The notes below the pieces were generated by a model. That model ran no database searches. It was not told the origin of the DNA and worked only from the letters and a program-made list of their open reading frames with translations. Shown in pieces: positions 9,401-17,597 of a DNA stretch of 64,000 bases. Made by a program: the position numbers and the translations under genes. The stretch lies in contig NZ_CP104202.1 of NCBI RefSeq assembly GCF_025244685.1, forward strand, positions 684,323 to 748,322, given 5' to 3'. Position 1 is the first letter of the stretch; each line of letters begins with the position of its first letter. The stretch comes from Chlorobaculum sp. MV4-Y (GTDB lineage: Bacteria; Bacteroidota; Chlorobiia; Chlorobiales; Chlorobiaceae).

Positions 9401-9621
9401 GACGCGAGGAAGCTCTTGACCCCCTCCATTCGCGGTTTGCCGTCCACATATTTCAGATAGTCGTGCACCGGATCGAAAGGGACATAAGGCTCATTGTTGA
9501 CCTCGGCGTAATTCTGCAAAAAGGAGTTGAACATCGCTTCCCAGGCAAGGCTGTGGATTTTGGCCGTGCCGGTGATGACTCCATCGAGATCGAAAATGAC
9601 GCCTTTGAAATTCATACTCAT
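6448..9621 (-). CDS. Fusion of beta-phosphoglucomutase-like HAD domain and GH65 glycoside phosphorylase
   Basis: A 1057-residue two-domain protein. Residues 1-250 are a HAD hydrolase of the beta-phosphoglucomutase type: [14 protein letters not shown] (motif I), SSSRNCQL (motif II), KPNPDIF and [12 protein letters not shown] (motif IV). Residues 270-1057 are a GH65 phosphorylase, with the general-acid Glu in GPDEFHE near residue 748. GH65 enzymes phosphorolyse alpha-glucosides (trehalose, kojibiose, maltose) to beta-glucose-1-phosphate, which beta-phosphoglucomutase turns into glucose-6-phosphate, so the fusion joins consecutive steps. It is followed upstream by a phosphatase-like HAD gene 40 bases away, so the pair probably handles trehalose or a related disaccharide. 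The exact substrate is not readable. Confidence 0.9.
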   Translation of the reverse strand: MSMNFKGVIFDLDGVITGTAKIHSLAWEAMFNSFLQNYAEVNNEPYVPFDPVHDYLKYVDGKPRMEGVKSFLASRDIEIPYGELDDIPEKETVCGLGNRKNSLFTEILIKEGPEVFQTSVEFIKALKARGIRIGIASSSRNCQLILRLAKLEDLFETRVDGEVSIELKLKGKPNPDIFVTAAANLGLEPHDCVVVEDAISGVQAGAKGNFGLVLGIAREIEGIKLKEQGADIVVRDLGEITIEEIDKWFDTGLEHEGWNLRYDSWSPKDERLRESLTTTGNGYMGVRGAFEGGMTSAHHYPGTYLAGVFNKLPSKVHGQTVWNNDMVNAPNWLPIEFRIGNGEFINPLEQKVLSYRQNLDMRHGVMEREMVIQDTLGDITRIRSKRFCSMDNPHIAAIRYTIQPVNYSAEIEIRSTIDGRVQNRNVLRYNSLSTDHLEHVDHGHSGEDEGVFLHVRTSHSKTDIVTHARTTLRCGYHAKSVCKGSITSSPRWISEHFRLQVSAERSCSIDKVVSIHTSRDAGHHDPVSAGRESLASAGSFDELLERHIEAWDKIWQKTDMKIDGDRFTQKVIRLHIYHLVSTTSPHNVNIDASIAARGLSGEGYRGHYFWDEIYIMPFFIQHLPEVARALLMFRYHHLDAAREYARDNGYRGAMYPWQTADDGREETPTIHYNPKSGAWDPDLSCRQRHVSIAVFYNAWRYVHDTGDTEFLNNYGAEMMFEIARFWASIATFSPDDGRYHIEGIMGPDEFHEELPGSGKHGVKDNSYTNIMTSWLLEKALEISQKLDPSVMDGLMEKIGIGHDEFMLWRDISSKMNVLIDQNGILEQFDGYMGLKELDWEHYKLKYGNIHRMDRILKAENDSPDHYKVAKQADVLMTFYTLAPAEVCAILEKLGYHVADPLRFVRDNYAFYEPRTSHGSTLSKVVHSIISSYLLNGHETAWNWFIEALRSDIHDTQGGTTPEGLHCGVMAGTIDTVTRYFSGIAFHKNMLNIKPNLPSHWRRIETNLSFQKSWYRIVITPQSVSVTLTESDANELPAFIGGRSVTLKKGEELTVQLD

Positions 9622-9661
9622 TCCATGAAAACAGTTAGAGGATTATCGGTGAAAATGCCGT

Positions 9662-10924
9662 TCAGAGCGAGAGCAATCCGAGGATGGTCAAAAGGATGTC
9701 AGGGTAGGGCACCATATAGCTTTTCGGGCAGATTTCCCTGACGCGCCGCATCAGCTTTTCATCCCTGGTGACAAAGATAGCCCAGACATCGTCGTACATC
9801 TCCATCGCCTTTTTCAGCATCGGGATGTCCGAAGAGGTGTCGCCGCAGACCAGTACCGGCTCGCCTGCATGGTCGATATTGAGCTTGTGGCAGATGAACT
9901 CAAGGCCGTCGCCCTTGTCGAAATCACGGATCAGGCCCGTTTTGGGATCGACGTCGATGGTCAGGATGATTTCGATGTCGAGGCCGGTATCCTCGATCCG
10001 GAAGTTCTTGCCCTCCGGATCGATGTCGCGCACGATGCCCTTGACCTTTTCGAGGAATGCCGCTGACTCGGCTTCGTTGACCGAGCGGGTGATGTCTTGC
10101 CGGGCGATGGTGGTTTGCCCGAACTTGATCTGCAAGGCCGAGCCGATGAAATTGAACTTCTCGAACGACGGATCGAGCAGCAACTGCTGCATCCGTTCGT
10201 TGAGCAGCCGGATCATCTCCTGCTTGCCGGGTTCGATGGGAAAGCTGTGGAACTGGCCGTCGATGTCGATGAACTCGCGCCCCTTGGAGCCGGCATAGAT
10301 GAAGATGTGCTCCGGGTTGATCGAGACGTTCAGGATGCCGAAATCCTTGAGTGGAGCCGAAGTGATAATCATCGGATAGCGGCAGCAGTTTTTGGAGAAA
10401 CGCGACAAAAAGACCGAGTTGTAGATCGGCTGGATCGAGGAGCGGTAGCGTCCGCAATAGTTGTTGGTGGTGCCGTCGCGGTCGGTGATAAAGGCGCTGA
10501 ACGATTTTCCCCGCAGCATCTCAACCCCTTCGGTGACGTAGTCGGTGAAGCCGGGAATGAACTTCGCCAGGTACTCGATGAAGCGGTCTTCGCCGTATTC
10601 GAGGTAGTAGATGTCTTTCTGAAGCTCGCGGATTTCGTAGGTCAGGTCAACCTCGATCTGCTTCATGCCATCGAGGCGAAGCAGTCGCTGGCCTGTATAG
10701 TCGTCGATGTAGATGGTTTCGAGGGAGTAGAGGGCGTTTTTCAGAGATTCGAGACATCCTTTGCCGACGACTCTCTGTTTCATGATGTTTCTGACGATCG
10801 GCTCTCTCAGGTCTCTCGTTTCGGCCTTGAGCCGGTACAGTTCCTTGAGCGTCCTGATATCCTGCAACGTGATGGGGAAGTTACAGGTACGGAGACTTCT
10901 TTCATTGACAATGGTGGTATGCAT
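9662..10924 (-). CDS. HAD-superfamily phosphatase resembling trehalose-6-phosphate phosphatase
   Basis: A 420-residue protein. The HAD motif [11 protein letters not shown], starts near residue 146, so an unrecognised helical domain of about 140 residues precedes it. The C-terminal part has [16 protein letters not shown] and [17 protein letters not shown], the motif IV pattern of Cof/trehalose-phosphatase-like HADs. It stands upstream of, and in the same direction as, the HAD-GH65 fusion with a 40-base gap. A role in trehalose or glucosyl-phosphate metabolism is inferred from this pairing. The N-terminal domain and substrate remain unassigned. Confidence 0.75.
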   Translation of the reverse strand: MHTTIVNERSLRTCNFPITLQDIRTLKELYRLKAETRDLREPIVRNIMKQRVVGKGCLESLKNALYSLETIYIDDYTGQRLLRLDGMKQIEVDLTYEIRELQKDIYYLEYGEDRFIEYLAKFIPGFTDYVTEGVEMLRGKSFSAFITDRDGTTNNYCGRYRSSIQPIYNSVFLSRFSKNCCRYPMIITSAPLKDFGILNVSINPEHIFIYAGSKGREFIDIDGQFHSFPIEPGKQEMIRLLNERMQQLLLDPSFEKFNFIGSALQIKFGQTTIARQDITRSVNEAESAAFLEKVKGIVRDIDPEGKNFRIEDTGLDIEIILTIDVDPKTGLIRDFDKGDGLEFICHKLNIDHAGEPVLVCGDTSSDIPMLKKAMEMYDDVWAIFVTRDEKLMRRVREICPKSYMVPYPDILLTILGLLSL

Positions 10925-11065
10925 GAGAAGCCGGCTGAAGGAGAATGGTGCTGAGTTTGAACGTAAATTTACAAAAAAAGTAACAGTAATCCAGTATAAA
11001 CAAAGATGATGTATCGTTCAGTTTCGAAAAAAGATAGTCAAGCTTCCGGTTCCTGAACGCTGTTT

Positions 11066-11710
11066 TTACCCGGATTTTGCACAGAGCGCATCGAGGCTTT
11101 CCACGATTTTTCGGTGGATTTCCGCCTGATGGAGAAGCGCGTCGATCATGACGCAGCGCGACGGGTTTTCAGCGCCAATCTTGTGATATCCTTCACGTAC
11201 CCGCCGGTAAAACTCGAGTCCCGAGTTTTCCATCCGGTCGAGCTCTTCGGATTCAAATGCCAGTGGCAGGGACTTTTCGGAAAACTTTCTCATGAGCGCG
11301 TCTTCCGGGGTGAGGTCGAGATAGAAGGTGACATCCGGTACAAGGCTGCATGAGGCGATGCGGTTGATTTCGGCCAGCATGTCGAGGTCAAGGCCCCGTC
11401 CGTAACCCTGATAGGCAGTCGTTGAATCGAAGAAGCGGTCGAGAATGACGTCACTGCCGTTTTCGAGCGCCGGCCTGATAACCTGCTGCACCAGCTCCGC
11501 GCGGCTTGCGGCAAAGAGCAGCAGCTCTCCTACGGGGGTGATGTCGTTGCGGCTTTCGAGCAGCAGCTCCCTGATCTCTTCGGCCACGGGAGTGCCTCCT
11601 GGTTCGCGCAGGGCCAGAACTTTGCGTCCCCGCTCCTGGAGATAGCGTTTGAGCTTCATGACCTGCGTCGATTTTCCAGCTCCGTCGATTCCTTCAAATG
11701 TAATGAGCAT
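11066..11710 (-). CDS. tmk: Thymidylate kinase
   Basis: A 214-residue kinase with the P-loop [12 protein letters not shown] at the N-terminus, the [13 protein letters not shown] motif that contacts dTMP, and [16 protein letters not shown]. It phosphorylates dTMP to dTDP. The lid region is of ordinary length. It starts six bases after the stop of the frameshifted hydrolase at 11717, so the two were probably co-transcribed. Confidence 0.95.
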   Translation of the reverse strand: MLITFEGIDGAGKSTQVMKLKRYLQERGRKVLALREPGGTPVAEEIRELLLESRNDITPVGELLLFAASRAELVQQVIRPALENGSDVILDRFFDSTTAYQGYGRGLDLDMLAEINRIASCSLVPDVTFYLDLTPEDALMRKFSEKSLPLAFESEELDRMENSGLEFYRRVREGYHKIGAENPSRCVMIDALLHQAEIHRKIVESLDALCAKSG

Positions 11711-11716
11711 AACAAG

Positions 11717-12575
11717 TTAAGGCAATGGTGGTTCCTGGTGAATGAATTCCGTGATTGCTGTGCTGAACTGTTCCGGATATTCGAGCATCGGAGAGTGGCC
11801 GCACTCCCGGAAGATGACCAGCTTTGCATGAGGTAGCTCTTTCTTCACGATGTGGGCAATTTTTGGCGAGATGTATTGGTCCCGATCGCCCCAGATGATC
11901 AGTACGGGTTGTTTCAGTTCCCGGGGCCTCGCTCGCAGGCCGGTGCGCTTCAGGTCGAGCTTTAGCATGTCGCGGTTCAGGCTCATGACGGTCTCGTAAG
12001 CATCGCGGTCTCGCGCAATCTGGAGTACTTTGCGGTACGTTCCATCGTCGATGGCCTGCCGGTTGGTTGTGAATCGCCACGTCGAGCATTTTGCCAGCGA
12101 TGCGCCGCTCGCCGGTAACGAGCGGTTTGAGCACATGGCGTCCGCCCGGCAGGCTGAGCGCTCTGGCAAACGATGGCAGGACGATGAAGCCATCCGTGTT
12201 ACTGAGCACCATCTTTTTGAAGGTGCCGGGATAAAGCGGTGCGGTTGCGAGCAGATACTTCCCGCCCATCGAATGCCCGGTGCCGTAAACCTCGCCATGA
12301 GCAGCTGCATCAGTTTTCCTGAGGAATTCATGAATGAGATCGGCGTAGAGCTGCAAGGTGTAGGGAATCGTCCGCGGCTTGTCCGATTCGCCGAAGCCGA
12401 GCAGGTCGAGGCCAAGTACTCTGAATGAGCGGGCAAGCAGCGAAATCGATGGGCCGTAATAATCAGCCGATGACGAGATGCCGTGAAGCAGCAGCATCAC
12501 GGGTGCATTGCCTCCGGTGTCGATATAACGGTGGCGGTGACCGCTGAGAGTAATATATCTGCTCCGGATTGGCAT
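11717..12575 (-). pseudogene. Alpha/beta hydrolase, frameshifted
   Basis: The first two thirds read in one frame from the ATG at 12575 (MPIRSRYITLSG...), with oxyanion-region LLLHGISSSADYYGP, DLLGFGESDKP and nucleophile elbow GTGHSMGGKY. After DVAIHN (about 12070) homology continues only in the +1 frame: QAIDDGTYRKVLQIARDRDAYE, then ELKQPVLIIWGDRDQYISP (acid) and ECGHSPMLEYPEQF (His), ending at 11717. The switch lies in the duplicated-looking run AACCAACC at 12061-12072, consistent with a one-base insertion. It is either a real pseudogene or a sequencing error. The family acts on small esters or C-C bonds. No substrate is inferred. Confidence 0.85.
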
Positions 12576-12818
12576 GGATGGGCGGGTTGTTGAGGTGATA
12601 GTCGTGAGGCCTGTCTGGCAGCACACAAAAATAATCAATGATCAGCAAAAAAAGAGCATGCGCGCACAGGGGTACGATTTATTTATAAAAACAGATTACG
12701 CCACCTCGTTATTTATTGAAAAAAATGTATGTTCCCGCCACGGAGAAAACACCACATTTCACAAATGCCACTTTACAGAACACATAACCGTACCCTCAGG
12801 GACGCAAGAAGGCCTCTC

Positions 12819-13253
12819 ATGAACAGAACGGTTGTGGTGGCTGCGGCGGCGGTCGTGGTGTGTTGTGGTTTGAGCGGCTGCGCCGGATTCTCTGACGAGA
12901 AGGTGAATTTGCCCCGTACAGACCTTAATGGCGCCATCATCTCTCCTGCCAATACCCTCCAGTCATCTTCAGTCAGCGACATGCCGCCCTGGATCGACCT
13001 GTATCGCGAAAAAAAACTGGTAAATGTTTCTTCCGTTGACCATGTCGTCATTGTCACCTTCGAAACGCAGGCTGGCCGTGATGAGTTCTATTACCACTAT
13101 TTCGACAGGTTCAATGGCGAGGAGAACTTCTCATCCTTTCGGTACAACCGTGACATCATCAGTTTCGTCAGGGATGGCTACGGCATCAAGATTACCCTGC
13201 TCGATTCGACCAAAAATCTCTGGTCACTTGAATATCATCGCCAGATGATCTGA
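12819..13253 (+). CDS. Small lipoprotein of unknown function
   Basis: The start at 12819 is chosen over 12729 because it begins a lipoprotein signal (MNRTVVVAAAAVVVCCGLSGC) with the lipobox LSGC. The 144-residue product has no motif I recognise. The C-terminal half (VVIVTFETQAGRDEFYYHYFDRF...SFRYNRDIISFVRDGYGIKITL) looks like a compact alpha/beta domain. It is divergent from the frameshifted hydrolase. Confidence 0.7.
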   Translation: MNRTVVVAAAAVVVCCGLSGCAGFSDEKVNLPRTDLNGAIISPANTLQSSSVSDMPPWIDLYREKKLVNVSSVDHVVIVTFETQAGRDEFYYHYFDRFNGEENFSSFRYNRDIISFVRDGYGIKITLLDSTKNLWSLEYHRQMI

Positions 13254-13463
13254 AGCCCGAAGGCATGCAGTCTTCTCTTTTTCCTTTCCATCTTTTCGCC
13301 GAGGATTCTCTTTGGCTATTCCTGTCGCACCCATTTTCCCCTGCGCAAAAAAATTTTATACCAACGCATGAATTGGGCGGTAGGCGTCGTCCTATGGGGT
13401 GAAAAAGGATCCCTATCGATGAATTCAGGCGCCTCGAATACAAAAATCAAACGAAAGAAAACG

Positions 13464-13976
13464 ATGAAAAAGAAGTTAGTGATGACGGCCCTTGTTGCAG
13501 GGCTTTTGGGTAGTGCCGGCACGGTTTTCGCCGCCAGCAGCAATGATCAGCCAGTGCCATGTGCGCGGCCAGGTATCTCCGGGCCGGCTGATGCCCGTGG
13601 TTATGGTATGGGTCCGGAGGCCCGGTTCGCGTGGCAGGATATGAGGCAGCAGCGGATGAAACAGGCGCTTGACCTGAGCGACATTCAAGAGCAGAAAATG
13701 ATGGAGCTGAGGCGCGGCTTTTATCAGGAGAGCCGTCCGGTCAGGCAATCAATGAGGAATTTGCAGCGCGACCTCGCGCTCGAATCGGTCAAACAGTCGC
13801 CCGACAAGCGCAGGATATCTAACCTTACCCAGAGAATCGGCAGGGAGCATGTGCGCCTGGCGCAGCTCGAAAGCCGCCATCTGCGCGAACTGGCCAAGGT
13901 GCTTGATGCAAGGCAGCTCGACCGCTTGCTTCAGATGAAAGACAATTTCGGCGGCAAGCGCTGGGGCAGAGGATAA
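13464..13976 (+). CDS. Periplasmic CpxP/Spy-like protein
   Basis: A 170-residue exported protein. The start at 13464 gives a signal peptide (MKKKLVMTALVAGLLGSAGT.. cleavage after VFA). The mature part is helical and rich in Q, R and M, with RMKQALDLSDIQEQKMMELRRGFYQE resembling the LTxxQ-type repeats of Spy/CpxP/ZraP proteins, which act as periplasmic chaperones or metal-stress modulators. The assignment is to this loose group only. A terminator follows directly. Confidence 0.7.
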   Translation: MKKKLVMTALVAGLLGSAGTVFAASSNDQPVPCARPGISGPADARGYGMGPEARFAWQDMRQQRMKQALDLSDIQEQKMMELRRGFYQESRPVRQSMRNLQRDLALESVKQSPDKRRISNLTQRIGREHVRLAQLESRHLRELAKVLDARQLDRLLQMKDNFGGKRWGRG

Positions 13977-14004
13977 TCTGTTTTCCGCAAAGGAGCGGTA
14001 ATGA

Positions 14005-14036
14005 AAAAGTCGGAAGTTTTTCCTCTTCCGGCTTTT
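14005..14036. terminator. Terminator between convergent genes
   Basis: AAAAGTCGGAAG (14005-14016) pairs with CTTCCGGCTTTT (14025-14036) with one mismatch and flanking A/T runs. It separates the CpxP-like gene and the convergent SDR. Confidence 0.8.
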
Positions 14037-14057
14037 TTATTTGTGGCAAAGCCGCTG

Positions 14058-14768
14058 TCAGTGCGCCTGGCCGGTCGGGCGGATGATGATTTCGCTCACA
14101 TCCACATGCGGCGGCTGGCCGAGAGCGAAGAGCACTGCGCGGGCGACATCCTCCGAAAGCAGTTCCGGTGCTGCCGGTTTCTGCAACCCCTCCCAGAACG
14201 GCGTATCGACGATACCCGGTTCGACCAGCGTCACCCGCACGCCACGGCTTGCTACCTCGTTGCGGATCGCCTGCGCTATGCCGGTGACGGCCCATTTTGT
14301 GGCGGCGTAAAGGTTGCGGATCGACGTCACGCGGCCCAGCACCGAGCCGGTAACGAGGAAATGTCCTCTGGTTTTGAGCAGCTCCGGCAGCGTGAGCCGC
14401 GCCGTTGCCGCCGCGCCGAAGACGTTGGTCATCACCATGTCGCGCCACTCGTCGGGCTTGTGCTCACCGTCGATGAACGACGATCCTTTCGAGAATCCTG
14501 CATTGGCGAACACCGCATCGAGCCTGCCGAAGCGCTCGATTGTTTTCTGCACCATCGCCTCCTGTCGGCTCCACTCCGCCACGTCGCACGGCACGGCCAT
14601 CGCCCGCTCGGTACCGAGTTCATCGACAAGCGCTGCCAGCTTTTCGGCCGATCGCGCCGCCACCACAACCTTCCAGCCCGCCTCCACGGCCTGAATCGCG
14701 GTCGAACGCCCGATGCCGCTCGAAGCCCCGGTGATGAGAAGAACCTTTCCGTTATCTGATGTGCTCAT
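14058..14768 (-). CDS. Short-chain dehydrogenase/reductase
   Basis: A 236-residue classical SDR: cofactor motif TGASSGIG near residue 14, the NAG-type FANAGFS, the catalytic Ser in VTGSVLGR and the YxxxK motif as YAATK, followed by VEPGIVDTPF. It reduces a carbonyl or oxidises an alcohol with NAD(P)H. Substrate is unknown. It stands alone. Confidence 0.88.
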   Translation of the reverse strand: MSTSDNGKVLLITGASSGIGRSTAIQAVEAGWKVVVAARSAEKLAALVDELGTERAMAVPCDVAEWSRQEAMVQKTIERFGRLDAVFANAGFSKGSSFIDGEHKPDEWRDMVMTNVFGAAATARLTLPELLKTRGHFLVTGSVLGRVTSIRNLYAATKWAVTGIAQAIRNEVASRGVRVTLVEPGIVDTPFWEGLQKPAAPELLSEDVARAVLFALGQPPHVDVSEIIIRPTGQAH

Positions 14769-15144
14769 GATGTGCTATTTGTATGGTTTCTCGAAGTTTG
14801 CGTGGGGGCAATATACGACGGCAGCTAAATTTGCTTTCATGACGGACGTGTGGGGTGCACACAATCCAACCACTTGCTCCGGGCAAGTAAAACCGGACTT
14901 TCCATTTCGGAAAGAATATCAGTTTGTTTTCAACCGTCGGGTCTCCTTGGTTTAAGAGTTCTGACGATATTACTGATCATAGTCAAGGGGAGCGGAAATT
15001 GGTAATAGCGGCTCGGGGCATAAAGCGGTCGATTCGCGGATCATGATTTCAACGACGAGCTTCGCCTGACTTATGTGGCCAAATTCCCGGTTTTTCCATA
15101 GATTGGGGGCATCATATCGTCAACCCGTAAAATCAGTTGTTGCT
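14769..15144. other. Intergenic region, nothing recognised
   Basis: About 375 bases upstream of both the SDR and the small membrane protein. Short dyads such as CTTGC-N5-GCAAG near 14875 are seen, but no gene, RNA or clear promoter. Confidence 0.4.
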
Positions 15145-15339
15145 ATGGCTATGATGGATCCGGCAAGCTGGATGTTCGTGCTTGTTGTCAGTATCGTCTG
15201 CTCGATTGCCTGCGCGATTGTTTCGTTCAATAAGGGATATCGCGGTTCTCCGGTGTTCGCCTGGTTCGGCGCGGGCTTTGTGTTCAGCGTGTTCGCCCTG
15301 ATCGCCATTATCCTTGCTCCGCACCATCACGAGGCGTGA
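15145..15339 (+). CDS. Small two-helix membrane protein
   Basis: A 64-residue product if started at 15145 (MAMMDPASWMF...). The longer frame from 15073 has a non-membrane leader and is less likely. Two hydrophobic helices (MFVLVVSIVCSIACAIV and FAWFGAGFVFSVFALIAIIL) are joined by SFNKGYRGSP, with a His-rich tail (APHHHEA). No family is recognised. It ends before a strong terminator. No good ribosome-binding site is visible. Confidence 0.5.
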   Translation: MAMMDPASWMFVLVVSIVCSIACAIVSFNKGYRGSPVFAWFGAGFVFSVFALIAIILAPHHHEA

Positions 15340-15386
15340 ATAGGGGAGGGGGACGCGCTCCGTTTTCAGGTTCCCTTCCAAAACAA

Positions 15387-15422
15387 AAAAGCTGTCCCGG
15401 TTTTGCTTCCGGGACAGCTTTT
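15387..15422. terminator. Strong bidirectional terminator
   Basis: AAAAGCTGTCCCGG (15387-15400) pairs perfectly with CCGGGACAGCTTTT (15409-15422), 14 base pairs, with an 8-base loop. Confidence 0.92.
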
Positions 15423-15461
15423 GGTTGTGTCAACACCTGATACGATCACCAGCCAGAGCTG

Positions 15462-16673
15462 TTAACGCACCTGGTTCCATCCGCCGTCAGGATTTCCATG
15501 GATGCGTCCGCTATTGTCGGACTTTCCGTTGGAGTTGTCTTTAGAATCTTTGTCGTCAGATCCTTTTCCTTCAAAGCTCTTTCGATCAGAACTTTTTCCA
15601 TCAGAATCCTTTCGCTCAAAGCTGCTGCCGTCCAACCTTCTTCCGTCAGAATTTTTTCCTCCAAAGCTCTTTCCTTCAAAGCTCTTTCGCTCAAAGCTTT
15701 TTTCATCGGAATCTTTTCGGTCAAAATCTTTTCCGTCAGAACCTTTGCTATTGAACCATTTGCCGTCAGGTTTTTCATCAGGAACTCCCTGAGGCTGTGG
15801 TTGCGTTTGTAGCAATGGCATCGGTTTGAAACCGGGCCTGGCGTCATCCTTTCTGAGATCTAATGTATTATCCAGCCGCTTGTCACCGGATTTGAAATCG
15901 GGGCGACCATCGGATTTGCTGTCAAATTGCCTGTCACGGTCGTCTCGCTGAATTTTCATTCTCTGTTCCCTGAAATGACTGTCCCAGTAAGCGCGGTCGT
16001 ACCTGTAGTATTCGCGGTCGCGGCGGCGCCTGATGTCGTTCCAGTCATGCCGTCTGATCTGGTCAGGAATATCCCAATTCCTTACCGGAGCCCACGGCCC
16101 GCGGTAGTTCGATGAGCGGAACCAGCCGCCATCGCGGTAGATAAAGTAGAAATTGCCGAGCTTGATGACGTCGTAGTCCCAGCCCCAGGAGACGGCAAAA
16201 CCGTAATCGTCGAGATAGATGAAATCCGGGCCGTAGTTCCCGACATAAAACGGGCCGTCGCCATACCGGGCACGCTGATCCCTGAAGTGCCTGTCCCAGT
16301 AAGCGCGGTCGTACCTGTAGTATTCGCGGTCGCGGCGGCGCCTGATGTCGTTCCACCGGTATCTCCTGAGCTGGTAGGGCAGGTTCCAGTAGCTGACGGC
16401 AGCCCACGGCCCGCGGTAGTTTGGCGAGCGGAACCAGCCACCGTCCCGGTAGATAAAGTAGAAATTTCCGAGCCTGATGACGTCGTAGTCCCAGCCCCAG
16501 GAGACGGCAAAACCGTAATCGTCGAGATAGATGAAATCGGGACCGTGGTTCCCGACATAACGAGGGCCGCCAATGTTGATATTCAGATTGACTTCAGCCT
16601 GGGCATTGTTCTGGGGTGTGCCGAGCAGCAATCCTGCAAACCCGGCAGTGGCGAGAAAGAGTGATTTTTTCAT
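15462..16673 (-). CDS. Secreted protein with duplicated Tyr/Arg-rich module and low-complexity tail
   Basis: The start at 16673 gives a signal peptide (MKKSLFLATAGFAGLLLG..., cleavage after AQA near residue 26). The 403-residue protein holds two near-identical 104-residue modules at about 37-140 and 141-245, each with PDFIYLDDYGFAVSWGWDYD, LGNFYFIYRDGGWFRS, NYRGPWA and WNDIRRRRDREYYRYDRAYWD. From about residue 300 to the end is a degenerate five-residue repeat of the type (S/F)(D/E)(G/R)K(S/D). It is a paralogue of the protein at 1418-1897, which has one module. Function is unknown. Export and a surface or periplasmic structural role are inferred from composition only. Confidence 0.82.
   Translation of the reverse strand: MKKSLFLATAGFAGLLLGTPQNNAQAEVNLNINIGGPRYVGNHGPDFIYLDDYGFAVSWGWDYDVIRLGNFYFIYRDGGWFRSPNYRGPWAAVSYWNLPYQLRRYRWNDIRRRRDREYYRYDRAYWDRHFRDQRARYGDGPFYVGNYGPDFIYLDDYGFAVSWGWDYDVIKLGNFYFIYRDGGWFRSSNYRGPWAPVRNWDIPDQIRRHDWNDIRRRRDREYYRYDRAYWDSHFREQRMKIQRDDRDRQFDSKSDGRPDFKSGDKRLDNTLDLRKDDARPGFKPMPLLQTQPQPQGVPDEKPDGKWFNSKGSDGKDFDRKDSDEKSFERKSFEGKSFGGKNSDGRRLDGSSFERKDSDGKSSDRKSFEGKGSDDKDSKDNSNGKSDNSGRIHGNPDGGWNQVR
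15970..16573 (-). repeat. Tandem 312-base repeat inside the secreted protein gene
   Basis: Copies lie at about 15970-16260 and 16282-16572. Landmark GTCCCAGTAAGCGCGGTCG occurs at 15981 and 16293, exactly 312 bases (104 codons) apart. Identity is very high over long stretches, so the duplication looks recent. Confidence 0.88.
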
Positions 16674-16875
16674 GGATCGGTTCCTTTGACTTGTATGGTA
16701 AACCTCACTGGCCGGAATCGCGATGCCCTGAAAAAAAAGCAGCGGGTGCCGAAATCCGTCCTGTTCAACAGTTGAGACGTTGTCAGCCGGTAAATCTTTC
16801 GACAATCAGCAAGAAAAAAACAGTCAGGTTCAGTCAGGCCGGTTATTGCCCGATACCCTGTTTCGCCATTTCTGC

Positions 16876-17445
16876 TCAGCGCAGATCGCGTATTTTTTCA
16901 AGCAGCAGTTTGTGCGCAGCAAGTTCCGGATCATTCTCGGAAAAGCCGTTGGTTTCAAGGTTCTTGGCCACGAATTCAAGCATCCGCCGGTCGAGGTGTT
17001 CGGCAATGCCGAGCATGTGCGAACGGTGGTGCAGCAGCTCGAAGAGAATCACTTTCTCTGCCTGGTTCCGTTTCATCTTTTCGAGGATGCGCGCCATGAG
17101 GTCGTTGTCCAGATGGCGCGAGACCTCGCTGAAATATTCGAGCGGCAGGTCGTTGGCGTAATTCACCGCCTGATCGATGCCCATCGTTCGGCAGACGCCT
17201 GCGGAAATTTGCGGGCGGATATGTTCGACCATGAGCGGAACGACGATGAAGTGGGGAATGAAGCGCACGATCGAGCCGATGGCGTGGTACAGCTCGTCGA
17301 AACCGTCGGTTTTATTGTCTACCACAGCCTTGACGTAACTGGTGAGCGCCTCCTGCTCCTCCTGCTTGAGGTTTTTGAGGGCTTCGGGCAGCGGGATTTC
17401 GGTCCAGGCGAGCGTTTCTTCAATTGTTGCCATGGCAAGCTTCAT
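16876..17445 (-). CDS. Hypothetical cytoplasmic helical protein
   Basis: The likely start is 17445 (MKLAMATIEETLAW) or 17433. An upstream extension to 17589 has no coding character. The 189-residue product is mostly helical. A segment DLPLEYFSEVSRHLDNDLMARILEKMKRNQAEKVI resembles the N-terminal helical repeats of MgtE, but no transport domain is present. Four histidines cluster at LLHHRSHMLG. I do not recognise the family. It is divergent from the ABC-F gene at 17598. Confidence 0.7.
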   Translation of the reverse strand: MKLAMATIEETLAWTEIPLPEALKNLKQEEQEALTSYVKAVVDNKTDGFDELYHAIGSIVRFIPHFIVVPLMVEHIRPQISAGVCRTMGIDQAVNYANDLPLEYFSEVSRHLDNDLMARILEKMKRNQAEKVILFELLHHRSHMLGIAEHLDRRMLEFVAKNLETNGFSENDPELAAHKLLLEKIRDLR

Positions 17446-17597
17446 TGTCCGGCACGGTGTACCGGGGTTAGGAAGGGTCGTAAGAGCCGTTGGTGTAGAT
17501 TTTATTGTATGGAAAATAATGATGATATGGAAACGAAGCTCCGGCTGGGAAGAGGAATAGTATATTGAGGCTTTTTCAGGGCTAAACAAGGGCGGAC

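Noticed and set aside
15498-15812. Plus-strand Ser/Phe/Lys-rich frames opposite the secreted repeat protein
   Set aside because: Antisense reading of the five-residue repeat tail, which stays open in several frames.
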